From positions 868,001 through 932,000 of the forward strand of contig NZ_CP139969.1 in the NCBI RefSeq assembly GCF_034424645.1: DNA of 64,000 bases. Direction: 5' to 3'. The notes beneath the pieces are model-generated. The model did no database searches, was not told where the DNA came from, and saw only the letters and a list, made by a program, of their open reading frames with translations. The stretch is from Bordetella avium (GTDB lineage Bacteria; Pseudomonadota; Gammaproteobacteria; Burkholderiales; Burkholderiaceae_B). Positions 15,590 to 24,272 of the stretch are shown piece after piece. The first letter of the stretch is position 1, and each line of letters starts with the position of its first letter. A program made the translations under genes and the position numbers.

Positions 15590-17859
15590 GCCGGCTGATC
15601 CCGCGTGCGCTGACGCGGGCGGCGCTGGCCCTGTCATTGGCCAGCACCGCAGTCGCCGCCCCGCCTGCCGCCGATTTTGTTTTCGAGATGCATCCGGCCG
15701 CGCTGACTGGCGCGCCCGATATGGCGGCCTTGAACCGTCCGCTGGACAGCGCTGCGCGCATCGTCGCGCGCGGTGGGCATTTCTATCGTGCCGGCCCTGA
15801 CGGCCAACGGGTGCGTTTCTTTGGTGTCAATCTGACATTCGGCGCCAACTTCCCTGACGCGCAGGAGGCGCGGCAACTGGCCTTGCAACTGCGCAAGCTG
15901 GGTTTCAATGCCGTGCGTTTGCATCATTTGGATTCGCAGCCCTCCGATTATCCGGATGCCCCGGTCAGTATTCTCACCAGCGGACCCTTCCCGAGTTTTA
16001 GCAGCAGCGCCGTCCAGCGCCTGCGGGGTTTGATCGAGGCGTTGGCGCTAGAGGGTATCTACGTCAATTTGAATCTTCATGTCGGTTATCGCTTCCGGCC
16101 TGCCGTGGATGACCTGCCTGCGCTCGATGGCGGGGCGCAGCGTCCGCCGATCACGGCGCCCATCCATGTGTATGAACCCCGCCTGATTGAAAAACAGGAG
16201 CTATATGCGCGTGAGCTGATTCAGCGCCTGGGTTTGAAAGACAATCCTGCCTTGGCGATGGTGGAGCTCAACAACGAGTCGTCGTTGTTGGCGGCTTGGC
16301 TCGGCAATGATTGGCGTTCGGCCATTCCCTCGGCGTATGCGCCCGCCTTGCAGCGCCAATGGCGGGAATGGTTGTTGCAACACTACGGTTCACTGGCGCA
16401 GGCCTGCGCCGCCTGGTCGGGCTGCGTGGGCGGCGATGATAATGCTGCGGAATTACCAGAACCGGGGCAGCAGCAGGTGCATGACACGGCTTTTGGGCAA
16501 TTGCGCGCCGGGCTGGCGCGTCGGGTCGGCACATGGTTGGGCAGCGCCGAGGGCCCGCAGGGCAATCCCCGCGAGCGGGACTTCATGACGTTTCTGGTAT
16601 CGGTAGATCGTCGTTATTTCGATCGTTTGCGCCGTGCGGTCCATGAAAGCGCTGGGGCTCAGGTTCCGGTGACAGGCACCCAGATGGGCTATGGCGGTCT
16701 GCTGAATTTCGATTCGCAATCCGGCATGGACTACATCGATGAGCATTTCTACATTGGCCATCCCGATATCCGTTCCACCCATGATTGGCGTATTCCGGCG
16801 CGGAGCGCCAGCGGCAATGAGTTTGACCGCCTACTGGCCTTGTCGCTGCGCCGTGACCGGGCGCGGCCTTTTGTTGTCAGCGAATTCAGCCAGCCCTTCC
16901 CCAACCCGCGCGGCACAGAAATATTGCCTTTGATGAGCGCGGTCGCCGCCCTGCAAGATTGGGATGGGCTGTTTTATTTTGATTACAGCGATGCCCAGCG
17001 CTTGCCGCAAGCGCCTTCCCGTTTCGCATTGAGTGGCGATTGGGGGCGCATGGCCTTGGTGGGGCAAAGCGCCAAACTGTTCCGCCAGCCCTTGCTGGCG
17101 CCGTTGCCGGTGCTCATCGATATTCCCGTGGGGCCGTCGTTGCGCCGTGAATTGGGCGCAGACCGTCGCTTTGACGCGATCACGCATGGCTTGGCGGATA
17201 GCTTCGGCATTAAGCCGCAACTGGCTTTGATGGGGCAGGTGGCCTTGCTGCTGGCGCCGCCTCCTCAGGCTGCCGTCCCGCCGGCTGATCCGGCGGCGGC
17301 CACGGCCTTGCTGCGCCAGGAGCCCGATCGCCTGCTCATCGATGCGCCGGGTGTCTGGGCCCTATTCGGCTCGACCGGTAAAAGTCGCATCGGCAATGAT
17401 GCAGTCTGGATACAGTTTGCGCCGCCCGAGCTGGCCAGCGTCATGTTGACGCCGCTGGATGGGCTGCCGATCAGCGCCTCCCGCCATTTGCTTTTGGCCC
17501 TGGGCAATCCCACGATGGGTAGCCAGCCCGGTGCAACGCCGCCACGCCCTAAAACGCTGGTGCCGTACCGAGGGCAGTCCGGCTGGATGACCCTGAATCC
17601 TGATCCCGGCGCTGATGGTCCCTCGGGGGATATGGCGACGCGTGCCCCGGCCTGGTTGCGCCGTCAGCCCGCCGAATTGGGGCTTGCACCGCGAGGCGGC
17701 CGCTTGATCGTCTATCCTCTGGATGGAGAGGGCCGCCGCCGCGCGGCGCTCCCGGCCGCAGAGGTGATGCAGGATGCTGCGGGCGCGCGCATTCGCGTGC
17801 AGCAGGATACGGCCTTGTCGTCGCCCTGGTATGAGCTGGTTTTCGAGGATAAGCCATGA
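15586..17859 (+). CDS. Secreted glycoside hydrolase, clan GH-A (GH5-like)
   Basis: A 757-residue exported protein with a signal peptide ending in STAVAA (about residue 24). Residues 60-480 form a TIM-barrel glycosidase: RFFGVNLTFGANF, GFNAVRLHHLDS, the acid/base region VELNNES and the nucleophile region PFVVSEFSQP. The C-terminal 250 residues are beta-rich and may be an accessory domain. ATG 15586 overlaps the polymerase stop. EPS operons often carry such an enzyme to trim or release the polymer; the substrate here is unknown. Confidence 0.8.
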   Translation: MSRLIPRALTRAALALSLASTAVAAPPAADFVFEMHPAALTGAPDMAALNRPLDSAARIVARGGHFYRAGPDGQRVRFFGVNLTFGANFPDAQEARQLALQLRKLGFNAVRLHHLDSQPSDYPDAPVSILTSGPFPSFSSSAVQRLRGLIEALALEGIYVNLNLHVGYRFRPAVDDLPALDGGAQRPPITAPIHVYEPRLIEKQELYARELIQRLGLKDNPALAMVELNNESSLLAAWLGNDWRSAIPSAYAPALQRQWREWLLQHYGSLAQACAAWSGCVGGDDNAAELPEPGQQQVHDTAFGQLRAGLARRVGTWLGSAEGPQGNPRERDFMTFLVSVDRRYFDRLRRAVHESAGAQVPVTGTQMGYGGLLNFDSQSGMDYIDEHFYIGHPDIRSTHDWRIPARSASGNEFDRLLALSLRRDRARPFVVSEFSQPFPNPRGTEILPLMSAVAALQDWDGLFYFDYSDAQRLPQAPSRFALSGDWGRMALVGQSAKLFRQPLLAPLPVLIDIPVGPSLRRELGADRRFDAITHGLADSFGIKPQLALMGQVALLLAPPPQAAVPPADPAAATALLRQEPDRLLIDAPGVWALFGSTGKSRIGNDAVWIQFAPPELASVMLTPLDGLPISASRHLLLALGNPTMGSQPGATPPRPKTLVPYRGQSGWMTLNPDPGADGPSGDMATRAPAWLRRQPAELGLAPRGGRLIVYPLDGEGRRRAALPAAEVMQDAAGARIRVQQDTALSSPWYELVFEDKP

Positions 17860-18788
17860 ACGCGCCTGCCCTGGATATCACCGTATGCATGGCGACCTAC
17901 CGACGGTTGCCGCAGTTAGAGCTGCTGTTGGCGGATCTGGCGGCGCAAACGCTGCCTCCCCGGCAGATCGTCGTGGTGGACAATGACGCGGCCGCGAGCG
18001 CCCGGCCGGTGGTCGAGGCCCATCGGGCGGCCTTACAGGCGCGCGGCATTGCGCTGGATTACGCTGTGCAGCCGGAAAAAAGTATTTCTCTCACACGCAA
18101 TATGACGGTGCAGCGCGCGCGCTCTGCGTGGCTGGCCTTTATCGACGATGATGAGCGCGCGCCGCCGCAATGGCTGGCTCTGCTGAGCGACAGCGCGCAC
18201 CGCTTTGGCGCCGATGGTGTGCTCGCTCCCGTACTACCCGTATTGCCGCCGCACGCACCTGCCTGGCTGCGGCGCGGCCATTTTTATGAATGGGCGCGGT
18301 TTCCGACCGGCACGGAATTGCCGGGCAATGCCCTGCGTCTGGGCAATGCCTTGTTATCGATGGCCTGTCTGAACCGCTTGCGACCCCTGTTTGACCCGGT
18401 CTATGGGCTGACTGGCGGCGAGGATGGCGATATGCTGCTGCGGCTCAGACAGACGGGCGCCCGTTTGATCTGGTGTGATGAGGCGGCCGTGACGGAGCCG
18501 GTGACCGATGAGCGCATGCGCGTGGGCTGGCTGCTGCGCCGCGCCTTACGCGGCGGCCAGGATTTCGCCCTGCATTTTTTACGCGGCAAACTGAATGGCC
18601 CGCCCGGTGCGGTGCGCATTCTGGGGTTTTACGGCCGTGCCGTGTTGCAGATGGTGGTGGCTGGTGCGCTGGCCCTGATGCTGTGGCCGCTGGGCAGGCA
18701 TCATGCAGTGCATTGGCTGGCGCGCGCCTATGCCAATTACGGCAAGCTTTCCCTCTTGTGGGGCGCCCGCCACCACGAATACGCTTGA
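17856..18788 (+). CDS. Glycosyltransferase family 2
   Basis: A 310-residue GT-A fold enzyme. The N-terminal DITVCMATYRRLPQL begins the nucleotide-binding fold, the metal-binding acidic motif is LAFIDDDERAP (about residues 98-108), and the GGEDGDMLLRLRQTG segment is the acceptor-side ED motif. A hydrophobic segment near residues 255-275 suggests membrane association. ATG 17856 overlaps the hydrolase stop. It most likely adds one sugar of the EPS repeat on the cytoplasmic face; donor unknown. Confidence 0.85.
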   Translation: MNAPALDITVCMATYRRLPQLELLLADLAAQTLPPRQIVVVDNDAAASARPVVEAHRAALQARGIALDYAVQPEKSISLTRNMTVQRARSAWLAFIDDDERAPPQWLALLSDSAHRFGADGVLAPVLPVLPPHAPAWLRRGHFYEWARFPTGTELPGNALRLGNALLSMACLNRLRPLFDPVYGLTGGEDGDMLLRLRQTGARLIWCDEAAVTEPVTDERMRVGWLLRRALRGGQDFALHFLRGKLNGPPGAVRILGFYGRAVLQMVVAGALALMLWPLGRHHAVHWLARAYANYGKLSLLWGARHHEYA

Positions 18789-18795
18789 GCCCATC

Positions 18796-19989
18796 ATGGC
18801 CTATTTTCTCCATTTTCTTCTGGCTGTCGTGGCCTTGCCGGTAACGCTGGCGACCGCTTATTTGGGGCTGCTGACGCTGCTGTCGGCGCGTTTGCCCCGT
18901 CCACAGCCGCAGGAACGCGCGCTGCGTTTCGATATTCTTGTGCCCGCACACAATGAAAAAGCGGTTATTGCGCGAACCGTGCGCAGCCTTTTGGCGGTCG
19001 ATTGGCCACGTGAGCATTTCCGCGTGCTGGTCATTGCCGATAATTGCAGCGACGATACCGCCGCGCGGGCAAGGGCGGCCGGCGCCGAGGTGATCGAGCG
19101 CCAGGACGCTCTCTTGCGGGGCAAGGGTTATGCGCTGGAGTTCGGCATCGCCCGCAGCGCCGCCGACGGGTTCGCCCAGGCGGTGGCCGTGATCGATGCC
19201 GACACCGAGGTCACGCCGAATTTGCTGGCTGCCTACGCAGCGCGCATCGAGCAGGGCGCAATGGCCATGCAGGTGCATTATGGCGTGTTGAATCCCGAGG
19301 AGTCCTGGCGCACCCGCATGGTGACGCTGGCCTATGGCGCGTTTCATGCCGTGCGCGGCCGCGGCCGCGAGCGCCTGCGCGCTTCCTGCGGCCTGCGCGG
19401 CAATGGCATGTGCCTGACCCATGCCTTGCTGCGTGAGGTGCCCTTCAATATCCACTCGATGACCGAGGACCTGGAATACGGCATTGTGCTGGGCCTGAAA
19501 GGCCATCGCGTGGTGTATGTCGATGAGGCCAGCGCCGATGCCGAGCTGATTGCCTCTGAGCGGGGGTCGCGCAGCCAGCGCCAGCGTTGGGAGGGTGGGC
19601 GCCTGGCGGTGGTGAGGGCGTACACAGGCCGTCTCTTGCGCCAGGCTTTGATCCGGCGCAGCAGCGTGTGCCTGGAGTTGGCCGCCGATCTGCTGACCCT
19701 GCCCCTGGGTTACGTGGTGTTGCAGATCGGTGCCCTGCTGGTGTTGGGCGCGATCGCCAGCCTGGCCCTACCGGGCGCGGGTCTGTGGATTTGGCCTGTT
19801 CTCGCGGCCTTGCTGCTTGTGGTGATCGCGGCCCATGTGCTGCGCGGCTGGCAGTTGTCACCGTTGGGGCCGCGCGCGCTGCTGGATTTGCTGCGGGCGC
19901 CGTTTTTCGTGTTGTGGAAGCTTTATATTCTGTTGCGCAATCGCGGCAACCGGCAGTGGATCAAGACCGACCGGGACGAACGAGAATGA
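18796..19989 (+). CDS. Membrane glycosyltransferase family 2
   Basis: A 397-residue processive-looking GT2. Helix 1 is at the N-terminus (FLHFLLAVVALPVTLATAYLG); the catalytic domain shows LVPAHNEKAVIARTV, the metal motif VIDADTEVTPN, TEDLEYGI and the QRQRWEGGR motif (a Q-x-x-RW variant); two or three helices follow near the C-terminus. This architecture matches dolichyl- or undecaprenyl-dependent and cellulose-synthase-like GT2 enzymes. ATG 18796 is chosen because the upstream open frame overlaps the previous gene. It ends with an ATGA overlap with the flippase gene. Confidence 0.85.
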   Translation: MAYFLHFLLAVVALPVTLATAYLGLLTLLSARLPRPQPQERALRFDILVPAHNEKAVIARTVRSLLAVDWPREHFRVLVIADNCSDDTAARARAAGAEVIERQDALLRGKGYALEFGIARSAADGFAQAVAVIDADTEVTPNLLAAYAARIEQGAMAMQVHYGVLNPEESWRTRMVTLAYGAFHAVRGRGRERLRASCGLRGNGMCLTHALLREVPFNIHSMTEDLEYGIVLGLKGHRVVYVDEASADAELIASERGSRSQRQRWEGGRLAVVRAYTGRLLRQALIRRSSVCLELAADLLTLPLGYVVLQIGALLVLGAIASLALPGAGLWIWPVLAALLLVVIAAHVLRGWQLSPLGPRALLDLLRAPFFVLWKLYILLRNRGNRQWIKTDRDERE

Positions 19990-21242
19990 CCCTGTCCAAG
20001 CCCGGCTTTGCCCGACTGTTCGGTAGCTCGATCATCGATCAGGCGCTGCTGTCGGCCGCCAATCTGGGGGTGGGCCTGATCTTGATCCGCTATGCCGCCG
20101 AGGCGCAGTACGGCTATTACATCCTGGCTTTCAACACCATGATGCTGCTGACCACGCTGCAAGGGACGTTTATCGGTACGCCTCTGGTGATCCGTCTGCC
20201 CGCGATGGATGCGGGCGAACGTAGGCAGTGGATGGGCAGTCTGTTGCGCGACCAATGGCGTTTGGGCGCATGGGGCGGCGCGCTGGCTCTGCTGCTTGTT
20301 TTAGGCGGCTGGGCGGCCGGGCTATTCGGCAGCGCCACGGCGCTGGTGGCTGCGGCCGCCACGATGTTGGTGTTGGCGGCGCTGTATCGCGAGTATCTGC
20401 GGGGTATTTTGCTGATGTATCACCGGCCGCAGCAGGTGTTGGCGGCCGATGTGGTGTATGCCGTATTGCTGTTGGGCGGCTGCGCTCTGGCCGCTCAGGT
20501 GTCGGCGGCCGCGGCAGGCACTCTGCTTGGCGCTACGCTGGCCGCCTTGGTGTGCGCCCGCCTGTTGCGGCGTCATCTGGTGGATGACATCGACCGCAGC
20601 GCGGCGCCGGGCCGTTTGCGGGATATCGCCCGGATGGGTTTTTGGGCGGCCTCAGGCGGCGTTATTTATTGGCTGTTCAATCAGGGGTACAACTTCCTGA
20701 CGGCGGCCACCCTGGATCTGGCGGCGGTAGCGGCGCTGGCGGCGACCCGGCTGACGCTGATGCCCATCAATCTTTTGCTGGCTGGAATGCAAAAGCAGCT
20801 GGCGCCGCTGGCATCAGACTGGATGCATCGATGGGGCGCGCGCCGTACCCTGCGCCGCCTGATGCTGTTCTCGCTGGCGCTGGGTTTGTTCACGCTGGCT
20901 TATGGCGTGGTGCTCTGGTTGTTGCGTGACTGGATTTTTCTGGATTTGATGCGCAAGGATTTCGCGCAGCGCGACGTCTTGCTGCTGCTTTGGTGCGGGC
21001 TATTCATTCTGATGGTGATGCGCGAGCCGGTGATGATGATCGCCGTCTTGCGGCAGCGGTTCCGGGCGCTGAGCGGGGCGACGCTAGCCTGCGCCTTGTT
21101 GGCGCTCGCGATCAGTTATGTCGGCATGAGGCTGTGGGGCCCGATGGGCGCGGCAATCGGTATTCTCGTTGGCGAGGCCTGCTTCTGCGCGGCCGTGGGC
21201 ATGCTGGTGTGGCGTGAGACGCATGGCGCGCAGAATGCTTGA
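19986..21242 (+). CDS. Polysaccharide flippase (MATE/MOP superfamily, Wzx-like)
   Basis: A 418-residue polytopic membrane protein with 11-12 hydrophobic segments and the N-terminal FGSSIIDQALLSAANLGVG typical of polysaccharide exporters, including the pair of early helices followed by RYAAEAQYGYYILAFN. It probably moves undecaprenyl-linked repeat units across the inner membrane for the Wzy-type polymerase upstream. ATG 19986 overlaps the preceding stop. A decayed copy of its 3' end is found at 10051-10368. Confidence 0.85.
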   Translation: MTLSKPGFARLFGSSIIDQALLSAANLGVGLILIRYAAEAQYGYYILAFNTMMLLTTLQGTFIGTPLVIRLPAMDAGERRQWMGSLLRDQWRLGAWGGALALLLVLGGWAAGLFGSATALVAAAATMLVLAALYREYLRGILLMYHRPQQVLAADVVYAVLLLGGCALAAQVSAAAAGTLLGATLAALVCARLLRRHLVDDIDRSAAPGRLRDIARMGFWAASGGVIYWLFNQGYNFLTAATLDLAAVAALAATRLTLMPINLLLAGMQKQLAPLASDWMHRWGARRTLRRLMLFSLALGLFTLAYGVVLWLLRDWIFLDLMRKDFAQRDVLLLLWCGLFILMVMREPVMMIAVLRQRFRALSGATLACALLALAISYVGMRLWGPMGAAIGILVGEACFCAAVGMLVWRETHGAQNA

Positions 21243-22536
21243 GCAGGCTGCAAAGGAAATGTGATGGATATTCTCTCGATACAGTACCTGCGCGGAGTCG
21301 CAGCCATGATGGTGGTGGCGGTGCATCTGTATCCGCAGCTTGAACGCATGGGTTACCAGGGTTATTGGCCACACTGGCTGGCCGCCGGGGTCGATATTTT
21401 TTTCGTTCTCAGCGGCTTTTTGATGTGGATCACCACGCGGGGCAAGAAGGTCGGTGTCTGGCAGTTTTATGGCCGCCGCGCGGCGCGTATCGTGCCGCTC
21501 TACTGGTTACTGACCTCGGTGGCGGTGGCAGTCATGTTGATTGCGCCGCAGTTGTTGCAGACCGCGCGCTTTGGCCTCTCCCATGTGGTGGCCTCTTACT
21601 TTTTCATCATGACACCCAATCCGGCAGGCTTGATCGAGCCGGTGCTGACGGTGGGGTGGACGCTCAACTACGAGATGCTTTTTTACGTCATCTTCGGTCT
21701 GGCGCTGTTGTTGCCCGCGTCCTGGCGATTTTCGGCCGTCACCCTTGTTCTGCTGGGCCTGAGCATGGTGGGCTGGTTCGTCGCAGATGCCAGCACACCG
21801 ATTTTGCAGGTCTATACCTCGGACATCGTGCTGGAGTTTTTGCTCGGCATGGGGGTGGGCGTGTGGTTCTCTCACCCGCACAGGGGCGGTTCCGCGCTGC
21901 TGGGCGCAGCGATGGTAGTGGGAGGCTTTGTCGTGATTGCGCTGCTGTCCGTGCTGGCGCCGGAAGTCTCGCGGCCGCTGGTGCGAGGGGTGCCGGCCGC
22001 AGTCATCGTGGCGGGCGCTATTTTGCTGGAGCGTTTTCAGGCCTTACCCCGTATGGCCTGGCTGCACAAGCTGGGCGATGCTTCCTATTCGCTCTATTTA
22101 TCGCATGCTTTCGTGCTGTCGGCGCTCAGCCAGGCTTGGCGCAAGCTGCATCTGGATACGCTGCCCGGCGGATGGGTGGGTTTTGGCTTGGCTGGCCTTC
22201 TGGCCTGCACGGTCGCGGGGATGCTGGTCTATGCCTGGCTGGAGCGGCCCTTGATCAGCCTGTTCAAGCGCCCCAGCGAGCAGGCCGCGTCCAAAGCGGC
22301 TACCCGCCGATCCGTAGCCGGTCTTTGAGCAGGCGCAGCCAGCGTTTGTGACGCTGGTTCAGCGCCCGTTGCGACGACCAGTCGATCACGCTGTCGTGCA
22401 CATCGTAGTGGCCGCGTTGCGCATCGGGGAGCTGCCCTGACTCGACGGCCGCGATCAGTTGGGGCAGTTTTTCATAAAAATCGGCGCCCCGGTAGGGCGG
22501 ATGCAGCGACCATAGCCCAGGCGCCGAGCCGAGCAG
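20871..22536. repeat. Segmental duplication, copy B (intact genes)
   Basis: Corresponds to 10051-11699. Here the segment is embedded in three intact genes: flippase 3' end, acyltransferase and glycosyltransferase 3' end. Copy B is therefore the likely parental arrangement. Confidence 0.75.
21264..22328 (+). CDS. Membrane acyltransferase 3 family, second copy
   Basis: A 354-residue OafA/YrhL-type acyltransferase and close paralogue of 10430-11500, sharing the VAAMMVVAVHLYP histidine motif, VDIFFVLSGFLMW, ARIVPLYW and KLGDASYSLYLSHAF. ATG 21264 has a good AAGGAAA ribosome site; GTG 21261 is adjacent in frame. It follows the flippase by 21 bp in the rightward operon and overlaps the convergent glycosyltransferase by 29 bp. 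Differences from copy one lie mainly in the loops after residues 60, 170 and 210, which may alter acceptor or donor choice. Confidence 0.88.
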   Translation: MDILSIQYLRGVAAMMVVAVHLYPQLERMGYQGYWPHWLAAGVDIFFVLSGFLMWITTRGKKVGVWQFYGRRAARIVPLYWLLTSVAVAVMLIAPQLLQTARFGLSHVVASYFFIMTPNPAGLIEPVLTVGWTLNYEMLFYVIFGLALLLPASWRFSAVTLVLLGLSMVGWFVADASTPILQVYTSDIVLEFLLGMGVGVWFSHPHRGGSALLGAAMVVGGFVVIALLSVLAPEVSRPLVRGVPAAVIVAGAILLERFQALPRMAWLHKLGDASYSLYLSHAFVLSALSQAWRKLHLDTLPGGWVGFGLAGLLACTVAGMLVYAWLERPLISLFKRPSEQAASKAATRRSVAGL

Positions 22537-23337
22537 ATCGACGCGGTATAGCCCGCGTGCGCGCAGCACTTCTCCCAGAATGACTTCGGCTTCACGAGCC
22601 AAGGGCGGATTGCCCAAAAGATGCGACTTCAGGCTTTGCACGCGGCTTGGCGGCAATAGCGGCAATACGCCCAGGGCGCTGCGCAGACGCTCCATGTCCA
22701 GCATGAAGATCCGCGTGCTCGCGGTCTGGAAGCGGTAGGCTGGCGCTCCCGCCACGTCGATGCGTTCGGGTGGGGGCTCGCCGTGGCCGAATATCGCGGC
22801 ATCGGCGGCCGGCGGCCCAGGGAAAGGGCCGGTCAGCAGGACAGAGGGGTTCTGGTCGGTATAGGCGATGGCTTCTTCAACCCAGTGCTGGCTGCCGCCG
22901 CCAAACAGCATGTCGCCATCGAAGTGCACGATATGCCGTGCGCGGCTGTGGTGCATGCCGTAAAAATAGGCATAAAACGGGCCGCCATCCCAGGCCTTGA
23001 CCGGAATGTCATCCAGGCCGAAAAACGCTTGCGCCACTTCACGCCGCGCTTCGGGCGCATAGTCCACTTCGATGACTTCCAGCTTGGGCGTGTCGCGCTG
23101 TAGTTCGCGCGCCAGTTGCAGAAGTTTGCTACGGTATTCGTCGAAATGCCTGCCGCGATAGCGTCCGGAGCGGCTGCGATGGGTGTCCAGCGTGACGACA
23201 ATACGATCGACCATCGGTGACCAGACGCGGATCTGGTGGGGCAACAGCAGGGCCGCATGGGGGTAGTCCATGGGGTACATGCTGATCTGCGCGGCGACGC
23301 GACAAGGGGAGTTCATGAGCGCAGGCCTGGGGATCAT
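22300..23337 (-). CDS. Putative glycosyltransferase with DxD motif
   Basis: A protein of about 345 residues with a central HIVHFDGDMLFGGG, a typical metal-binding DxD context, and DRIVVTLDTHRSRSGRYRG near the N-terminus, both consistent with a GT-A glycosyltransferase. No membrane segment or signal peptide is evident. The ATG at 23337 overlaps the epimerase stop (ATGA); ATG 23316 is an alternative start. It is the last gene of a leftward five-gene operon. Sugar and acceptor are unknown. Confidence 0.7.
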   Translation of the reverse strand: MIPRPALMNSPCRVAAQISMYPMDYPHAALLLPHQIRVWSPMVDRIVVTLDTHRSRSGRYRGRHFDEYRSKLLQLARELQRDTPKLEVIEVDYAPEARREVAQAFFGLDDIPVKAWDGGPFYAYFYGMHHSRARHIVHFDGDMLFGGGSQHWVEEAIAYTDQNPSVLLTGPFPGPPAADAAIFGHGEPPPERIDVAGAPAYRFQTASTRIFMLDMERLRSALGVLPLLPPSRVQSLKSHLLGNPPLAREAEVILGEVLRARGLYRVDLLGSAPGLWSLHPPYRGADFYEKLPQLIAAVESGQLPDAQRGHYDVHDSVIDWSSQRALNQRHKRWLRLLKDRLRIGG

Positions 23338-24272
23338 GCGCGTTGCGCCACGGTGGCGGCCAGGCCTTGTTCCAGAGCTGTCCAGGACAGTCCCAGCGTT
23401 TTTTCGGCTTGGGCCGAGATCAGGCGGATGTCCTGCCCCCATAGGCGTAAGAGCGAGGGGGGGATGGGGGGCGGTACAGTCAGGCCGATGCGGCGCAAAC
23501 CGATTTCGGCGATTTTCAGGGCCGGGGCGAGCAGACGGGTTTCAATTTTCAGGCGCCGCGCGCCGATACGGCGCAGCGGCACCGCGCCCAGGGCGCGGGC
23601 GTAAGCGAGAAAGTAGGCGTTCCAGTCGGGTGCCTGGGCCATCGCCAGATTGAAGGCTTGTCCCGGTTTGACCTCCGGCAGGCGCAGGGCTGCGAGCACC
23701 GCCGCCACTACATCGTCGATATACACCAGGTTGCTGCATCCGTCGCCAGCAGCGCCCAGATCGCCGATGCGCCCGGCCTGCAAGAGGCTGGCGATGCGCA
23801 GACTCCATTGCGGACTGCCGGGTCCGTAGATGCAGCCGGGGCGCAGCATGACGGCATGTTCGGCCAGCACACGTTCTGCCTCGACTTTGGCGCCGCCGTA
23901 ACCGCTGAGGCCTTGCGCCAGCGGTTGGCTTTCATCGATCGCGCCTTGCGCAGGGCCGTAAACACTCATCGAGCTGAAGTGCACCAGGGGCAGGGAGGGC
24001 AGCGCGGCCAGGGCATCGCGTAGCGCAATGGCGCCTTGCACCATGACGCCCGGGGCACCGGCCACGCAATTTACGACGCCGTCCGCCTGCGCGAGCACAC
24101 GCTGGAGCGCTGCGCTGTCGGTCGCATCGAAGATTTCCTGGTTGACGGTAAGCGCAGGGGCGGGGCGGCGTAGGCCGGCGATGGGTTCTGCCCAGTCGCT
24201 GGCCGCCAGCGCGGCGACGATGCGCCGGCCGACATAGCCGTTGGCGCCCAATACCAGAATACGTTGAGTCAT
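23334..24272 (-). CDS. NAD-dependent epimerase/dehydratase (extended SDR)
   Basis: A 312-residue extended short-chain dehydrogenase with the Rossmann motif LVLGANGYVGRRI (GxxGxxG), catalytic serine in FSSMSVYGP, and the YxxxK pair in SGYGGAKVEAE. The mid-region LVYIDDVVAAVLAAL is typical of nucleotide-sugar epimerases. ATG 24272 overlaps the GMC oxidoreductase stop. It probably modifies a nucleotide sugar or lipid-linked sugar for the EPS; reaction not determinable from sequence. Confidence 0.82.
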   Translation of the reverse strand: MTQRILVLGANGYVGRRIVAALAASDWAEPIAGLRRPAPALTVNQEIFDATDSAALQRVLAQADGVVNCVAGAPGVMVQGAIALRDALAALPSLPLVHFSSMSVYGPAQGAIDESQPLAQGLSGYGGAKVEAERVLAEHAVMLRPGCIYGPGSPQWSLRIASLLQAGRIGDLGAAGDGCSNLVYIDDVVAAVLAALRLPEVKPGQAFNLAMAQAPDWNAYFLAYARALGAVPLRRIGARRLKIETRLLAPALKIAEIGLRRIGLTVPPPIPPSLLRLWGQDIRLISAQAEKTLGLSWTALEQGLAATVAQRA

